Positions 7,175-14,842 of a stretch of 36,411 nucleotides of DNA are shown here, in pieces. Origin of the DNA: a virus. The notes under the pieces were generated by a model. The model worked only from the letters and a program-made list of their open reading frames with translations. It did no database searches and was not told where the DNA came from. The first letter of the stretch is position 1; each line of letters begins with the position of its first letter. The DNA lies in the IMG/VR virus record IMGVR_UViG_3300036770_001418, positions 1 to 36,411 of that record, one strand, 5' to 3'. The position numbers and the translations under genes are program-made.

Positions 7175-8344
7175 ATGGAAAATTTGAAAGAGTTCCAAGC
7201 TGCTCTGGAACTTAAAATGAACGAGCAGAAACAAGAGGTAGCTGCTGCTACCGAGAAGGCCGCAAAGTCCTTCGAGAGTAAAGTTGAGCAAATCAACGAA
7301 GAGATGGTTAAGGCTAACAAGACTGCTCTTGAGGCTCTTGAGCAAGTTAAGGAAGCTAAAGCTGCATTCGGTAAGATTGCTGCTAAAGAGGAAAATAGGG
7401 TTGCAATGTCATACGCTGACCACATCAATTCTATCAAGTCTGAAATAGCTGCCGGTATTGAGAAGGGTTATGGTCAAATTAAGGAAGCTGCCCGCACCAA
7501 TGGTAAGGGTTTTGCTTATGACCTCGACCTGAAAGCTGTTGGTACAATGACCATCGGTAACAACCTGACTGGTTCTGTTTACACTTCATATGTAGACAAC
7601 CCATATTTGAGAGCTTTCGTTAACCCGCACCTGCGTTCAGTGTTCAACATTGTTCCGGTTTCTACGGGTTCAGTAAGCTTCCCAAGGGGCAACACTCCTG
7701 TTGGGGAAGGTTCTTTTGGTAAGCAAACTGAAGGTTCTGCAAAGCCACAGGTTGATTATGACGTGACAGTTGTAAACACTGCATTGTCTTTCATCGCTGG
7801 TTACGCTAAAGTATCTCGTCAGATGATTGATGATCTGCCTTTCCTTCAAGCTTACTTGCAGCAGTCGCTCATTGAGGACTTCCAAAGAGCTGAAGATACT
7901 TACTATCTTAACGCTATCGCTGCTTCTGCAACTGCTGGCTCCTCTTCTGGTGCCAACACTGCTGAGAAGTTTATCGATTACGTTGCTCAGCTTGGTGCCC
8001 TTAACTGGACTGCTAACCTCGCTTTGACAACTCATGCGGGTTGGGCCGGTCTTCTGAAGACTAAGCCTTCTGATTACTCAGTACCTGGTGGAATGACCAT
8101 TGACAACAATGGTAACGTTCGTATCGTAGGTATTCCGGTAATACCTCATAGCTTGGTTACAGCTTCTAAGATTTATGTGATGGATACTTCTAAGTATGCC
8201 ATTGCGCAGCAATCTGGACTTGCAGTTCGTTCAACTGAATTTGATCAAGATGATTTTATCAAGAATCTGATCACTTTCCGTTGCGAAGCACGTTGCGAGT
8301 TGCTGCAATATCAGCCGACAGCTGCTGTTTACGGAGCAATCTAA
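7175..8344 (+). CDS. Major capsid protein, HK97 fold
   Basis: A 389-residue protein. The first 75 or so residues form a charged coiled coil (KMNEQKQEVAAATEKAAK...), the delta or scaffolding domain that the protease next door should remove, perhaps near residue 105 (AARTNGKGF). The rest fits the Phage_capsid family: NNLTGSVYTSYV, LRSVFNIVPVSTGSVSFPR, YAKVSRQMIDDLP, LIEDFQRAEDTYYLNA, GIPVIPHSLV and a C-terminal FRCEARCELLQYQPTAAVYG. Codon use is richer in C-ending and strong codons (AAC, GGT, CTG) than in neighbours, fitting very high expression. A hairpin terminator follows nine bases after the stop. Confidence 0.92.
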   Translation: MENLKEFQAALELKMNEQKQEVAAATEKAAKSFESKVEQINEEMVKANKTALEALEQVKEAKAAFGKIAAKEENRVAMSYADHINSIKSEIAAGIEKGYGQIKEAARTNGKGFAYDLDLKAVGTMTIGNNLTGSVYTSYVDNPYLRAFVNPHLRSVFNIVPVSTGSVSFPRGNTPVGEGSFGKQTEGSAKPQVDYDVTVVNTALSFIAGYAKVSRQMIDDLPFLQAYLQQSLIEDFQRAEDTYYLNAIAASATAGSSSGANTAEKFIDYVAQLGALNWTANLALTTHAGWAGLLKTKPSDYSVPGGMTIDNNGNVRIVGIPVIPHSLVTASKIYVMDTSKYAIAQQSGLAVRSTEFDQDDFIKNLITFRCEARCELLQYQPTAAVYGAI

Positions 8345-8352
8345 AAATAAAC

Positions 8353-8385
8353 GGGGAGAGGAGGGAGCAGCTCTCCCCACTTTTT
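8353..8385 (+). terminator. Rho-independent terminator behind the capsid gene
   Basis: GGGGAGAG (8353-8360) and CTCTCCCC (8371-8378) form a perfect 8-bp GC-rich stem with a 10-base loop, followed by AC and five T residues. It lies between the capsid stop and the ATG of the methyltransferase gene (8388). It probably lowers transcription into the sugar-transfer cassette and tail genes relative to capsid. Confidence 0.85.
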
Positions 8386-8387
8386 AT

Positions 8388-8897
8388 ATGCCATACAGCT
8401 ACGGATATTTTAAGCAAGAGTATTTCAACCATCTATTTGACAATTTCAAGATAGACATTGAGATATTAGATGTAGGTCCAGGTGCGGGGACGTATGGTAA
8501 TCTGCTCAATCAAGACTTTAAGTTTATTGACTGCATAGAGATTCATCAGCCTTACCGGTCACAATTTCTGCTTGATAAGATATATCGGAATGTTTTTATT
8601 GGCAATGTGCTTGAGTTTGATTATGCCTACTATGATTATATCATTTTAGGCGATGTATTAGAACACATGAGTGTTGATGATGCTCAAAAACTGCTCTTTG
8701 ATATAACAGATAAGAATATCTACTGCATGGCTGCGGTGCCTTATAGGATGCCGCAAGGTGCTGTTGGAGGCAATGTGTACGAAACGCATTTGCAAGATGA
8801 TTTGACTGTTGAAAACTTTACTGACAGATACCCGATGATGCGAGGACTATTTCGGAATAGCGAATACGGGTATTATGTAAACTATAACTACTTATGA
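8388..8897 (+). CDS. SAM-dependent class I methyltransferase
   Basis: A 169-residue protein. Motif I is LDVGPGAGTYG at 27-37, followed by the acidic strand IEIHQPY at 50-56, then YIILGDVLEHM at 84-94, a typical post-motif segment of SAM methyltransferases. VPYRMPQGAVGGNVYETHLQDDLT follows and may form the substrate side. No DNA-methyltransferase DPPY or PCQ motif is present, so a small-molecule, sugar or protein substrate is more likely. It is coupled by ATGA to a glycosyltransferase and sits between capsid and connector genes, suggesting a virion or host-glycan modification cassette. The exact substrate cannot be read from the sequence. Confidence 0.8.
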   Translation: MPYSYGYFKQEYFNHLFDNFKIDIEILDVGPGAGTYGNLLNQDFKFIDCIEIHQPYRSQFLLDKIYRNVFIGNVLEFDYAYYDYIILGDVLEHMSVDDAQKLLFDITDKNIYCMAAVPYRMPQGAVGGNVYETHLQDDLTVENFTDRYPMMRGLFRNSEYGYYVNYNYL

Positions 8898-9868
8898 ATA
8901 TAGTCGCATCTATCCACTTGTATCATCCAAGGCACAACTGCGGTGCTGAGGCAATGATGCATCAAGTATTGAAAAGTTTGCAAGAAAAAGGGCATAACGT
9001 TAGAGTTCTTCTAAACAATGCTAACTTTTACAATATAAAAAATAATTACACGTTTGATGGGGTGGACGTATTCCCTCCCAATCCAAATGTGGTAGAAGGA
9101 TTGTATAACTGGGCACACGTCATTTTTACCCATCTTGACTATACGAGATGGAGTATTCACATGGCTGCGATGTATAAAAAGCCGGTTGTGCATTTTATAC
9201 ATAATACGCACTTATATCCAGAGATTGCGGATGCTGAGAAAACTCAATATGTTGTTTACAATTCGCAGTGGGCAAAGGATAAGTTGAATTATAAGTGGGA
9301 CAATATGATAATGACCCCTCCTGTAGATTGGAGGCATTATGACACGAAGGTAAACACGATGAAAAGTCAGTATGTGACTTTGATTAATGTGAATGAGAAT
9401 AAGGGTGGTAAGATATTTACAGAGATAGCGAGAGCGATGCCACATAAGCAGTTTATGGGTGTTCTTGGTTCGTACGATGAGCAAGTAACCAGTAATCTGC
9501 CTAATTTAAAGTATGTTGCTAACTCTGTTGACATATTAGATGTTTATAAGCAGACAAGAACGCTGCTGATGCCATCTGAGTACGAGAGTTGGGGTAGGAC
9601 TGCAACTGAGGCTATGTGTAGCGGGATTCCGGTGATAAGCAGTCAGGCTGAAGGGTTAAAAGAGAACTGCGGCAATGCAGGAATTTATATTAAAAATAGG
9701 AACGATGTTAAGGAATGGGTTGAAGCAATTGCAAAGTTGGATGACGAAAAGGCGTACTTTACGGCATCAAAAAAAGCAAAAGCACGATCAAGAGAGCATG
9801 ATCCGAGAGAAATACTTGATAAGTTTGAGCTATGGCTCAAAGAAAAAGTTTACAGCTACAAACATTGA
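8894..9868 (+). CDS. Glycosyltransferase, GT4-like (GT-B fold)
   Basis: A 324-residue protein. The N-terminal Rossmann half begins MNIVASIHLYHPRHNCGAEAMMHQV, the usual GT4 acceptor-side start with a small-residue loop and GAE helix. The C-terminal half holds the sugar-nucleotide site with EX7E at Glu231-Glu239 (ESWGRTATE), then AMCSGIPVISS. All elements expected for a retaining GT-B enzyme are present and it looks intact. It overlaps the methyltransferase by ATGA. The virion capsid, tail fibres or a host surface polymer could be the acceptor. Which one is not shown by the sequence, though the position in the structural operon favours a virion protein. Confidence 0.83.
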   Translation: MNIVASIHLYHPRHNCGAEAMMHQVLKSLQEKGHNVRVLLNNANFYNIKNNYTFDGVDVFPPNPNVVEGLYNWAHVIFTHLDYTRWSIHMAAMYKKPVVHFIHNTHLYPEIADAEKTQYVVYNSQWAKDKLNYKWDNMIMTPPVDWRHYDTKVNTMKSQYVTLINVNENKGGKIFTEIARAMPHKQFMGVLGSYDEQVTSNLPNLKYVANSVDILDVYKQTRTLLMPSEYESWGRTATEAMCSGIPVISSQAEGLKENCGNAGIYIKNRNDVKEWVEAIAKLDDEKAYFTASKKAKARSREHDPREILDKFELWLKEKVYSYKH

Positions 9869-9870
9869 AC

Positions 9871-10443
9871 ATGAGTATATTGGTCAATAGCATATCGGTT
9901 ATAGCGGATTCATCAGTCGAACCCGTATCCATCACAGATGCAAGGAATTGGCTGAGGCTTGATACTGCTTACACAGAGGATGATAATCTTATTGCGGAGC
10001 TTATAACGTCTGCTAGAAAGCACATAGAGAAATTGACTGGGGTTAACTTAGTCAATAAGAGCATGAAGGTGCTGATTAATGTTTATGGCCAGCCAATGAA
10101 CCCTACCTATGTGGTTGACCTTCCTTATGGGCCTGTGGTATGCGTGGATTTAGTCAGGCTTAAAACAGGTATAAATACTTACGACACACTAACTAAAAAT
10201 ACGCACTACGAATTTACGGGTGGTAAATTATGGTTATATTCACAAGGCGATTACGAGGTAACGTACACAAGCGGCTATGGCGATTGCCCTGCGGACTTAG
10301 AGACCGATATTTTGACCTTAGTGGCTTGGAGTTATGAGAACAGGGGCAAGAAGATGGAGGGGCAAGGAAGGGAAGGATTACTTCGTAGCTACCCTAATTG
10401 GGATGGCATGAACTATCATCAGTATAAAAAAATAGTTATATAA
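9871..10443 (+). CDS. Head-tail connector protein, gp6-like
   Basis: A 190-residue protein. I use the ATG at 9871 (MSILVNSISVIADSS), two bases after the glycosyltransferase stop, instead of an upstream start that would overlap by 37 bases. VEPVSITDARNWLRLD, TEDDNLIAELITSARKHIEKLTG and the later VTYTSGYGDCPADLETDILTLVAWSYENRG are typical of the gp6/phiE125 gp8 connector family. It forms a ring beneath the portal. The stop overlaps the next start by one base (TAATG). Confidence 0.85.
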   Translation: MSILVNSISVIADSSVEPVSITDARNWLRLDTAYTEDDNLIAELITSARKHIEKLTGVNLVNKSMKVLINVYGQPMNPTYVVDLPYGPVVCVDLVRLKTGINTYDTLTKNTHYEFTGGKLWLYSQGDYEVTYTSGYGDCPADLETDILTLVAWSYENRGKKMEGQGREGLLRSYPNWDGMNYHQYKKIVI

Positions 10444-10853
10444 TGGCAGGAATTATCAGAGTCAACGGAGTCAATCAAACCATCGCAAAGATTAATAAGT
10501 TTGCGGAGAGGAAGATTGTCAAGTTGGACAAGATAATGTATCAGAGCCTAAAGACTATGGCTTCGCAAGCCAATGCAAATGCTTCTGGTGAGATAAAAGG
10601 TACAGTTAAGTCTGATAGGGTAGATACATTGAACTATGATCTTGGCTCTCGGGTTCCTTACGCTGCATATGTTGAGTTTGGTACGGGTTATGATGCATCA
10701 AAATACGTTCCTAAATTACCAGAAGAATGGCAGGTAGTAGCATGGCGTAAATTTGTAGATGGATCTGGTAAGACAAAAGAAGATCCATTTTTATATCCTG
10801 CTGTAAACGCTGGCTTGCCAGAGATGATAAAGAAAATGAAAGAAAATGCTTGA
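10443..10853 (+). CDS. Head-tail joining protein, HK97 gp10-like
   Basis: A 136-residue protein with an N-terminal helix (AKINKFAERKIVKLDKIMYQSLKTMA), then GTVKSDRVDTLNYDLGSRVPYAAYVEFGTGY. That segment matches the gp10 hallmark 'Y-A-xx-(V/L)-E-(F/Y)-G-T'. DPFLYPAVNAGLPEMIKKMK closes it in the usual way. It acts at the neck between head and tail. Gene order with a gp6-like protein before and a tail completion protein after supports the call. Confidence 0.87.
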   Translation: MAGIIRVNGVNQTIAKINKFAERKIVKLDKIMYQSLKTMASQANANASGEIKGTVKSDRVDTLNYDLGSRVPYAAYVEFGTGYDASKYVPKLPEEWQVVAWRKFVDGSGKTKEDPFLYPAVNAGLPEMIKKMKENA

Positions 10854-11277
10854 TACAAGTAGTGCCGTAAGGCAGGCATATATAACAGCTTTGAATGGCA
10901 ACATCATATATGATGGGGTAAACGTTCCGGTCTATGGTGCAATACCATTCAAGACACCACCAAAAAAGTATGTTATCATAAGTGATATAAGAGAAGTCCA
11001 AGACCTTAACAATAATGCGTTTTTCAATAATGTTGTTGTAACTTTGGATATATTTGCTGAGCAATACATGACAAATGACAATGGGGTTGTGGATAATATT
11101 GCTTCGCAGATAATGCAGATTTTGATGCCGGTGCCAGGTGCTAAACTTTTCGCTGAGACAAATCACGATATTTACCCAAGCGAAAGATTATCATCAAGGT
11201 ATCTGCCTCTGCAAAAGGGTCAGGACTTTGTGGCGAGAAAGATAATAACAATTAGTAATTTAGTAAATCAAAAATAG
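10846..11277 (+). CDS. Tail completion/terminator protein
   Basis: A 143-residue protein. It overlaps the previous gene by eight bases. An N-terminal helix (SSAVRQAYITALNG) is followed by VPVYGAIPFKTPPKKYVIISDIRE and a beta pattern (FFNNVVVTLDIFAEQ), resembling the DUF3168/gp17 tail terminator group by pattern and position between joining protein and tail tube. It would cap the tail at its head-proximal end. The family call rests on pattern and order, not on diagnostic residues. Confidence 0.7.
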   Translation: MLDTSSAVRQAYITALNGNIIYDGVNVPVYGAIPFKTPPKKYVIISDIREVQDLNNNAFFNNVVVTLDIFAEQYMTNDNGVVDNIASQIMQILMPVPGAKLFAETNHDIYPSERLSSRYLPLQKGQDFVARKIITISNLVNQK

Positions 11278-11283
11278 ACAACA

Positions 11284-11718
11284 ATGCCAACACAAATTCT
11301 TTCAGTAAGACAAGACGTTGAAATTGATGTAGCTGGAGGTACTTCATACAAAATACTTGCTTGTACGAGTACATCAGCAGTTAATACAACTCTTGCAACA
11401 TCTCAAGATCAAACTACTTGCGGTGTACTTACAGCAGTAGCAGAGCCATCAATGACTATTGATTTTGATGCAGTATGTGAAGCGCAACCAAGTGTTGCAC
11501 AAATATCTTACGAAGAGCTTTTATCTGCTTCAGTAAATAAAACTTTGATAAATGTAAGATATCAGAACCCAGTTGTAACTGGTTCTTCTGCTGGGGCATA
11601 TTACTATCATCAGTTTCTGGGTTACGTGACAGACTTGTCACTTAATGCAACTGTTGGTGAATATGTTAAATTTAGCGGCACTATCACAAGCACAGGGACA
11701 ATTGATATAACTGTATAA
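11284..11718 (+). CDS. Major tail tube protein
   Basis: A 144-residue protein that is almost entirely beta-patterned, with many Thr/Ser/Val and few charges. Key segments are YKILACTSTSAVNTTLATSQDQT, TAVAEPSMTIDFDAVCEAQPS and GEYVKFSGTITSTGTIDITV, the last a typical tail-tube C-terminal strand pair. Its position between tail terminator and chaperone genes is where the tube protein is expected. It would polymerise around the tape measure to form the non-contractile tail. A second tube-like protein is found at 17257-17889. Confidence 0.78.
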   Translation: MPTQILSVRQDVEIDVAGGTSYKILACTSTSAVNTTLATSQDQTTCGVLTAVAEPSMTIDFDAVCEAQPSVAQISYEELLSASVNKTLINVRYQNPVVTGSSAGAYYYHQFLGYVTDLSLNATVGEYVKFSGTITSTGTIDITV

Positions 11719-11724
11719 TAAACT

Positions 11725-12075
11725 ATGAATACTGCGACTATAACCATGAATGGGCATACCATCAGCCTTCGCTATGGTATGGCTTCATTCAGGTACTTAA
11801 CTGAAAGATTTGTTGACGGCATCAGCTTTGACAACGGATCATTGAACGAGATAGGCTTATCACACATTCTTTATAGTGGTTACACAAACCATTGCCTTGT
11901 AAAGGATATAAAGAAGGAATACAGCTTTGAGTTCTTCGTAGATTACGTTGAAGCACATCTAAAAGATGAACCTTTTATGGCTGAAGTGATGGATGCGTTG
12001 AAGGTTTGGACTGACAGCGACTTCATCAAACAGACACAGGAGGAGAAGCCTGACGAGCCAAAAAAAAAGACTTAA
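11725..12075 (+). CDS. Tail assembly chaperone, short product
   Basis: A 116-residue protein starting MNTATITMNGHTISLRYGM. Its core (FRYLTERFVDG, LSHILYSGYTNHCLVK, EFFVDYVEAHL) resembles the N-terminal (G-type) part of siphovirus tail chaperones. It ends at an A9 run (12060-12068) followed by a TAA, and a -1 slip there continues into the 12066-12386 frame. The chaperone binds the tape measure protein and prevents aggregation during tail assembly. Its location immediately before the tape measure gene is diagnostic. Confidence 0.85.
   Translation: MNTATITMNGHTISLRYGMASFRYLTERFVDGISFDNGSLNEIGLSHILYSGYTNHCLVKDIKKEYSFEFFVDYVEAHLKDEPFMAEVMDALKVWTDSDFIKQTQEEKPDEPKKKT
12060..12069 (+). promoter_or_regulatory. 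-1 ribosomal frameshift site (A9 run)
   Basis: In the zero frame the codons read CCA AAA AAA AAG ACT TAA, so an A-AAA-AAA slippery heptamer is in phase, and the zero frame stops two codons later. A -1 slip joins the short chaperone to KDLTWDEIEAF and the open frame to 12386. No Shine-Dalgarno-like stimulator was established, and a downstream hairpin was not checked rigorously. Confidence 0.8.
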
Positions 12076-12386
12076 CGTGGGATGAGATTGAGGCTTTCGC
12101 CTTTGGCGAGCTTTGCTTGAGGCCCATGGAGTTCTACGAGATGGCTCCACGGCATCTTGGCTTGATGATTAAAGGTCATCAAGAGAAGAAGGTGGATATT
12201 TATAGGCAGACACGAATGCTGATGTTTACAATGGTTAGGCTTCATGCCGACCCGAAGTCAGCACCCAAGACACCGGAGGCTTTGTGGGAGTTGCCTGGTG
12301 ATGCTGTTGCGAACCCAGTAGAAGAGGCTGAAGAGTATAAAAAAATCTTTGAACGATTAGGACAATGGCAGAAACCGGAGATTTAA
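12066..12386 (+). CDS. Tail assembly chaperone, frameshift extension (T part)
   Basis: An open frame of 106 residues reachable by -1 slippage. It begins KDLTWDEIEAFAFGEL, continues LCLRPMEFYEMAPRHLGLMIKGHQ and then DIYRQTRMLMFTMVRLHADP. The 'R/S-P-x-E-F-Y-x-M-x-P' segment is the usual start of the T domain that touches the tape measure protein. The joined protein would have about 220 residues. An ATG at 12123 could start a shorter free form, but the part upstream of it is clearly protein-coding, so frameshift fusion is the better reading. It overlaps the tape measure start by 22 bases. Confidence 0.82.
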   Translation, partial: KDLTWDEIEAFAFGELCLRPMEFYEMAPRHLGLMIKGHQEKKVDIYRQTRMLMFTMVRLHADPKSAPKTPEALWELPGDAVANPVEEAEEYKKIFERLGQWQKPEI

Positions 12387-14842
12387 TAATTAAGATAGGG
12401 GGTGATGCCTCAAAATTCAAGGCCACCATTGCCGATGTAGAGAATAGTCTCAAGTCGTTTAAGTCTAATTTAGGCACTACTGGCCTGAACATTAAGATCG
12501 AGGCTCTTGGTTTTCAAGAGGCCAAGTCTAATATTAAAGGCGTAACAGAGTATGCAGAGGGTACGCTTGGTTCTATTCAGAACAGAATAAAACTAATTAA
12601 AAAAGAGAGGTTAACTGTTACTGCTGATGCAAGCTCACTTGCTCCATTCAATATAGCTTTAAAAGAAGCAGTAGATAGCAAAAAACAACTTGAGCAAGCC
12701 GGTATTTTTAAAGATGTACCAAAGGAAGCGGCTGTTGCAGAGAATAGCATACAAGGTATTAGTAACAGGCTTGCAGATTTAAGGAAACAAAGGTCGATTA
12801 TAGACCCTGATACCAATGCAAGAGCTCTCCTGCAAATAAATCAATTAATTGAAAAACTTGAGGAGAAATTAAGGAATTTACAAGTCCTTGGTAAAAAAGT
12901 AGCTACACCAGAAGGTGTTTTAGGCGGTTTTAAGCAAATAACTAAAGGAAGTGCAGAAGCAGGTAGATCGTTAACAAGTTTAGCTCTTATTGCTCAAGAC
13001 TTACCTTTTGGATTTATAGCCATTCAGAATAACTTACCTGCTGTATTACAAACATTTGGCCAATTAAAAACAGAAGCAGATGGTAATAAAGGGGCATTAA
13101 AAGCACTTGCTGGTGCATTAGTAGGCCCAGCAGGTTTATTTCTTGCCTTTAGTGCTGTAACGAGTATAGTAACAGTAGCAGTTCAAAAATATGGCAGCTT
13201 TGGTGCAGCGGTAAGTGCTTTATTTGGTCGTGTCAATCCATTGAACGACTTGATAATGGAATCGGCTAAAAGCCTCGAAGAGTACAATAAGAATCTTGCA
13301 AGTAATGAAAAGACATTAGGGCAAGCATCCGCTTCAGTTGCAGGACAGGTTTTAAGAGTAAGGACTCTCGCAAGTGCTGTTTTTGATTTGTCTAAAAGTG
13401 AGGATGAAAGGAGAAGGAATTTAAGCGAGCTAAAAAAGCTTGATAAAGATAGATTTGATGCTTTTGATATTGAAAAGGGTAAGTTAGATGATTTAAAAAT
13501 AGCTGTTGATAATTATACCCAATCTATTTTAGCCAATGCTGTTGCTCAGAAATTTACTGATAGAGTAGCTACAATAGCAGAACAAACTGAAGAGCAAAAA
13601 GACAAGCTAAATGAGTACAGAAAGGAGTTAAATAAATTACAGAAAGATTTTCCTAATGTAATTAAAGAATATAATGCATACCAAAAAGCACTTGAAAACC
13701 AGTCAAGGGTAGAAGAAGGTGTAATCTTAATACCAAATGTACGAGTACAGAACTTTATAGACATTACTAAAGCAATAAAAGATCAAAAAGGTGTAGTCCA
13801 AGATTTGGAAAACCAATGGTCTGAAGCCGAAAGGACAGCTATTAGTTATATTCAAAAAGCCGCAGGATTTGCAAAAATAGAAACAACACCAGATGGCAAA
13901 GGTGGTGGCGGCACAGGTAGAAAATCAGTATTTATTGAGCCAATAGATGCTCAAGAACTTGATGCAGCTACTAACATAGATAAGATTATTTCCAATCTAA
14001 TAAAGTACGGAAATATAGTTAGGGATGTAAATAAGTTAGAGGATGAGAGAAGGTTTGCTCTTCGTGAGTTAGCTGAATTAAACCCACAATATTTTGGATC
14101 ATTTGAACTTGGTAAGTCTTCTCTTTCTGATATAAAATTATTTATAGACGAATTAATTGCATCTTTAAGACTTCAACAACAAGAACAAAAGGAACAGGAA
14201 AAACTTAATGCTTTAATATACGAATCAACTGTACTGCAAAATAATTTAACTAAACAGATTGCCGAAAGGATAAGAAAGGAGGCAGAAGAAAGAAGAAAGC
14301 AAGAATTTAAGGAAGACTCTGGTCAATCTTTACTTAGTTATAAAATACCCAAAAAATTTCCAAAAGTAAAACTTGGCGTAGAGGTAGATGATAAAGGAAG
14401 GGATAAAGCCTTAAAAGATAGGCTAAAAAAAGAAGAAGATACCTATAGAAAACTACAAGGAATTATTGATGACGTTCTTTTTAACCCATTGGTAGGCTCA
14501 TTTGATAAATTCCTTGAAACTGGCAAGTTTGCATTTAAGGAGTTCGCTGATGAGGCTATAAAGCAGCTTAAAAGAGTTGCAGCAGCTGAAGCGGCAAAGC
14601 TTATAATTAAATTGATTTCAGATTTAATATATGCTGGTTCCGGTAATGTAGCAGGTGATCTTGCCGAGAAGTCAGGTTTAACCAGAGCTATTGGTAACGC
14701 AGCAGTTGGACAAGCTAACTTCGGAGGCATAAGAGGCAACCAAGGTGTGAATATGTCCGGTCAGGTGGTAATGACATTAAGAGGAACGGATTTAGTAGGC
14801 GCAATGAATAGAACAAACACATCAATAAATAGAGTTGGCTAA
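12365..14842 (+). CDS. Tape measure protein
   Basis: An 825-residue protein starting MAETGDLIIKIGGDASKFKA, a common tape-measure opening. Long helical, Lys/Glu/Gln-rich stretches dominate (30-160 and 400-720), broken by a hydrophobic block around residues 245-275 (ALAGALVGPAGLFLAFSAV), likely the membrane-interacting part used during DNA ejection. A Gly-rich linker (DGKGGGGTGRK) lies near residue 513. At about 1.5 angstroms per residue this predicts a tail of roughly 120 nm. It is the largest gene directly behind the frameshifted chaperone. No lytic transglycosylase or peptidase motif was seen within it. Confidence 0.9.
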   Translation: MAETGDLIIKIGGDASKFKATIADVENSLKSFKSNLGTTGLNIKIEALGFQEAKSNIKGVTEYAEGTLGSIQNRIKLIKKERLTVTADASSLAPFNIALKEAVDSKKQLEQAGIFKDVPKEAAVAENSIQGISNRLADLRKQRSIIDPDTNARALLQINQLIEKLEEKLRNLQVLGKKVATPEGVLGGFKQITKGSAEAGRSLTSLALIAQDLPFGFIAIQNNLPAVLQTFGQLKTEADGNKGALKALAGALVGPAGLFLAFSAVTSIVTVAVQKYGSFGAAVSALFGRVNPLNDLIMESAKSLEEYNKNLASNEKTLGQASASVAGQVLRVRTLASAVFDLSKSEDERRRNLSELKKLDKDRFDAFDIEKGKLDDLKIAVDNYTQSILANAVAQKFTDRVATIAEQTEEQKDKLNEYRKELNKLQKDFPNVIKEYNAYQKALENQSRVEEGVILIPNVRVQNFIDITKAIKDQKGVVQDLENQWSEAERTAISYIQKAAGFAKIETTPDGKGGGGTGRKSVFIEPIDAQELDAATNIDKIISNLIKYGNIVRDVNKLEDERRFALRELAELNPQYFGSFELGKSSLSDIKLFIDELIASLRLQQQEQKEQEKLNALIYESTVLQNNLTKQIAERIRKEAEERRKQEFKEDSGQSLLSYKIPKKFPKVKLGVEVDDKGRDKALKDRLKKEEDTYRKLQGIIDDVLFNPLVGSFDKFLETGKFAFKEFADEAIKQLKRVAAAEAAKLIIKLISDLIYAGSGNVAGDLAEKSGLTRAIGNAAVGQANFGGIRGNQGVNMSGQVVMTLRGTDLVGAMNRTNTSINRVG

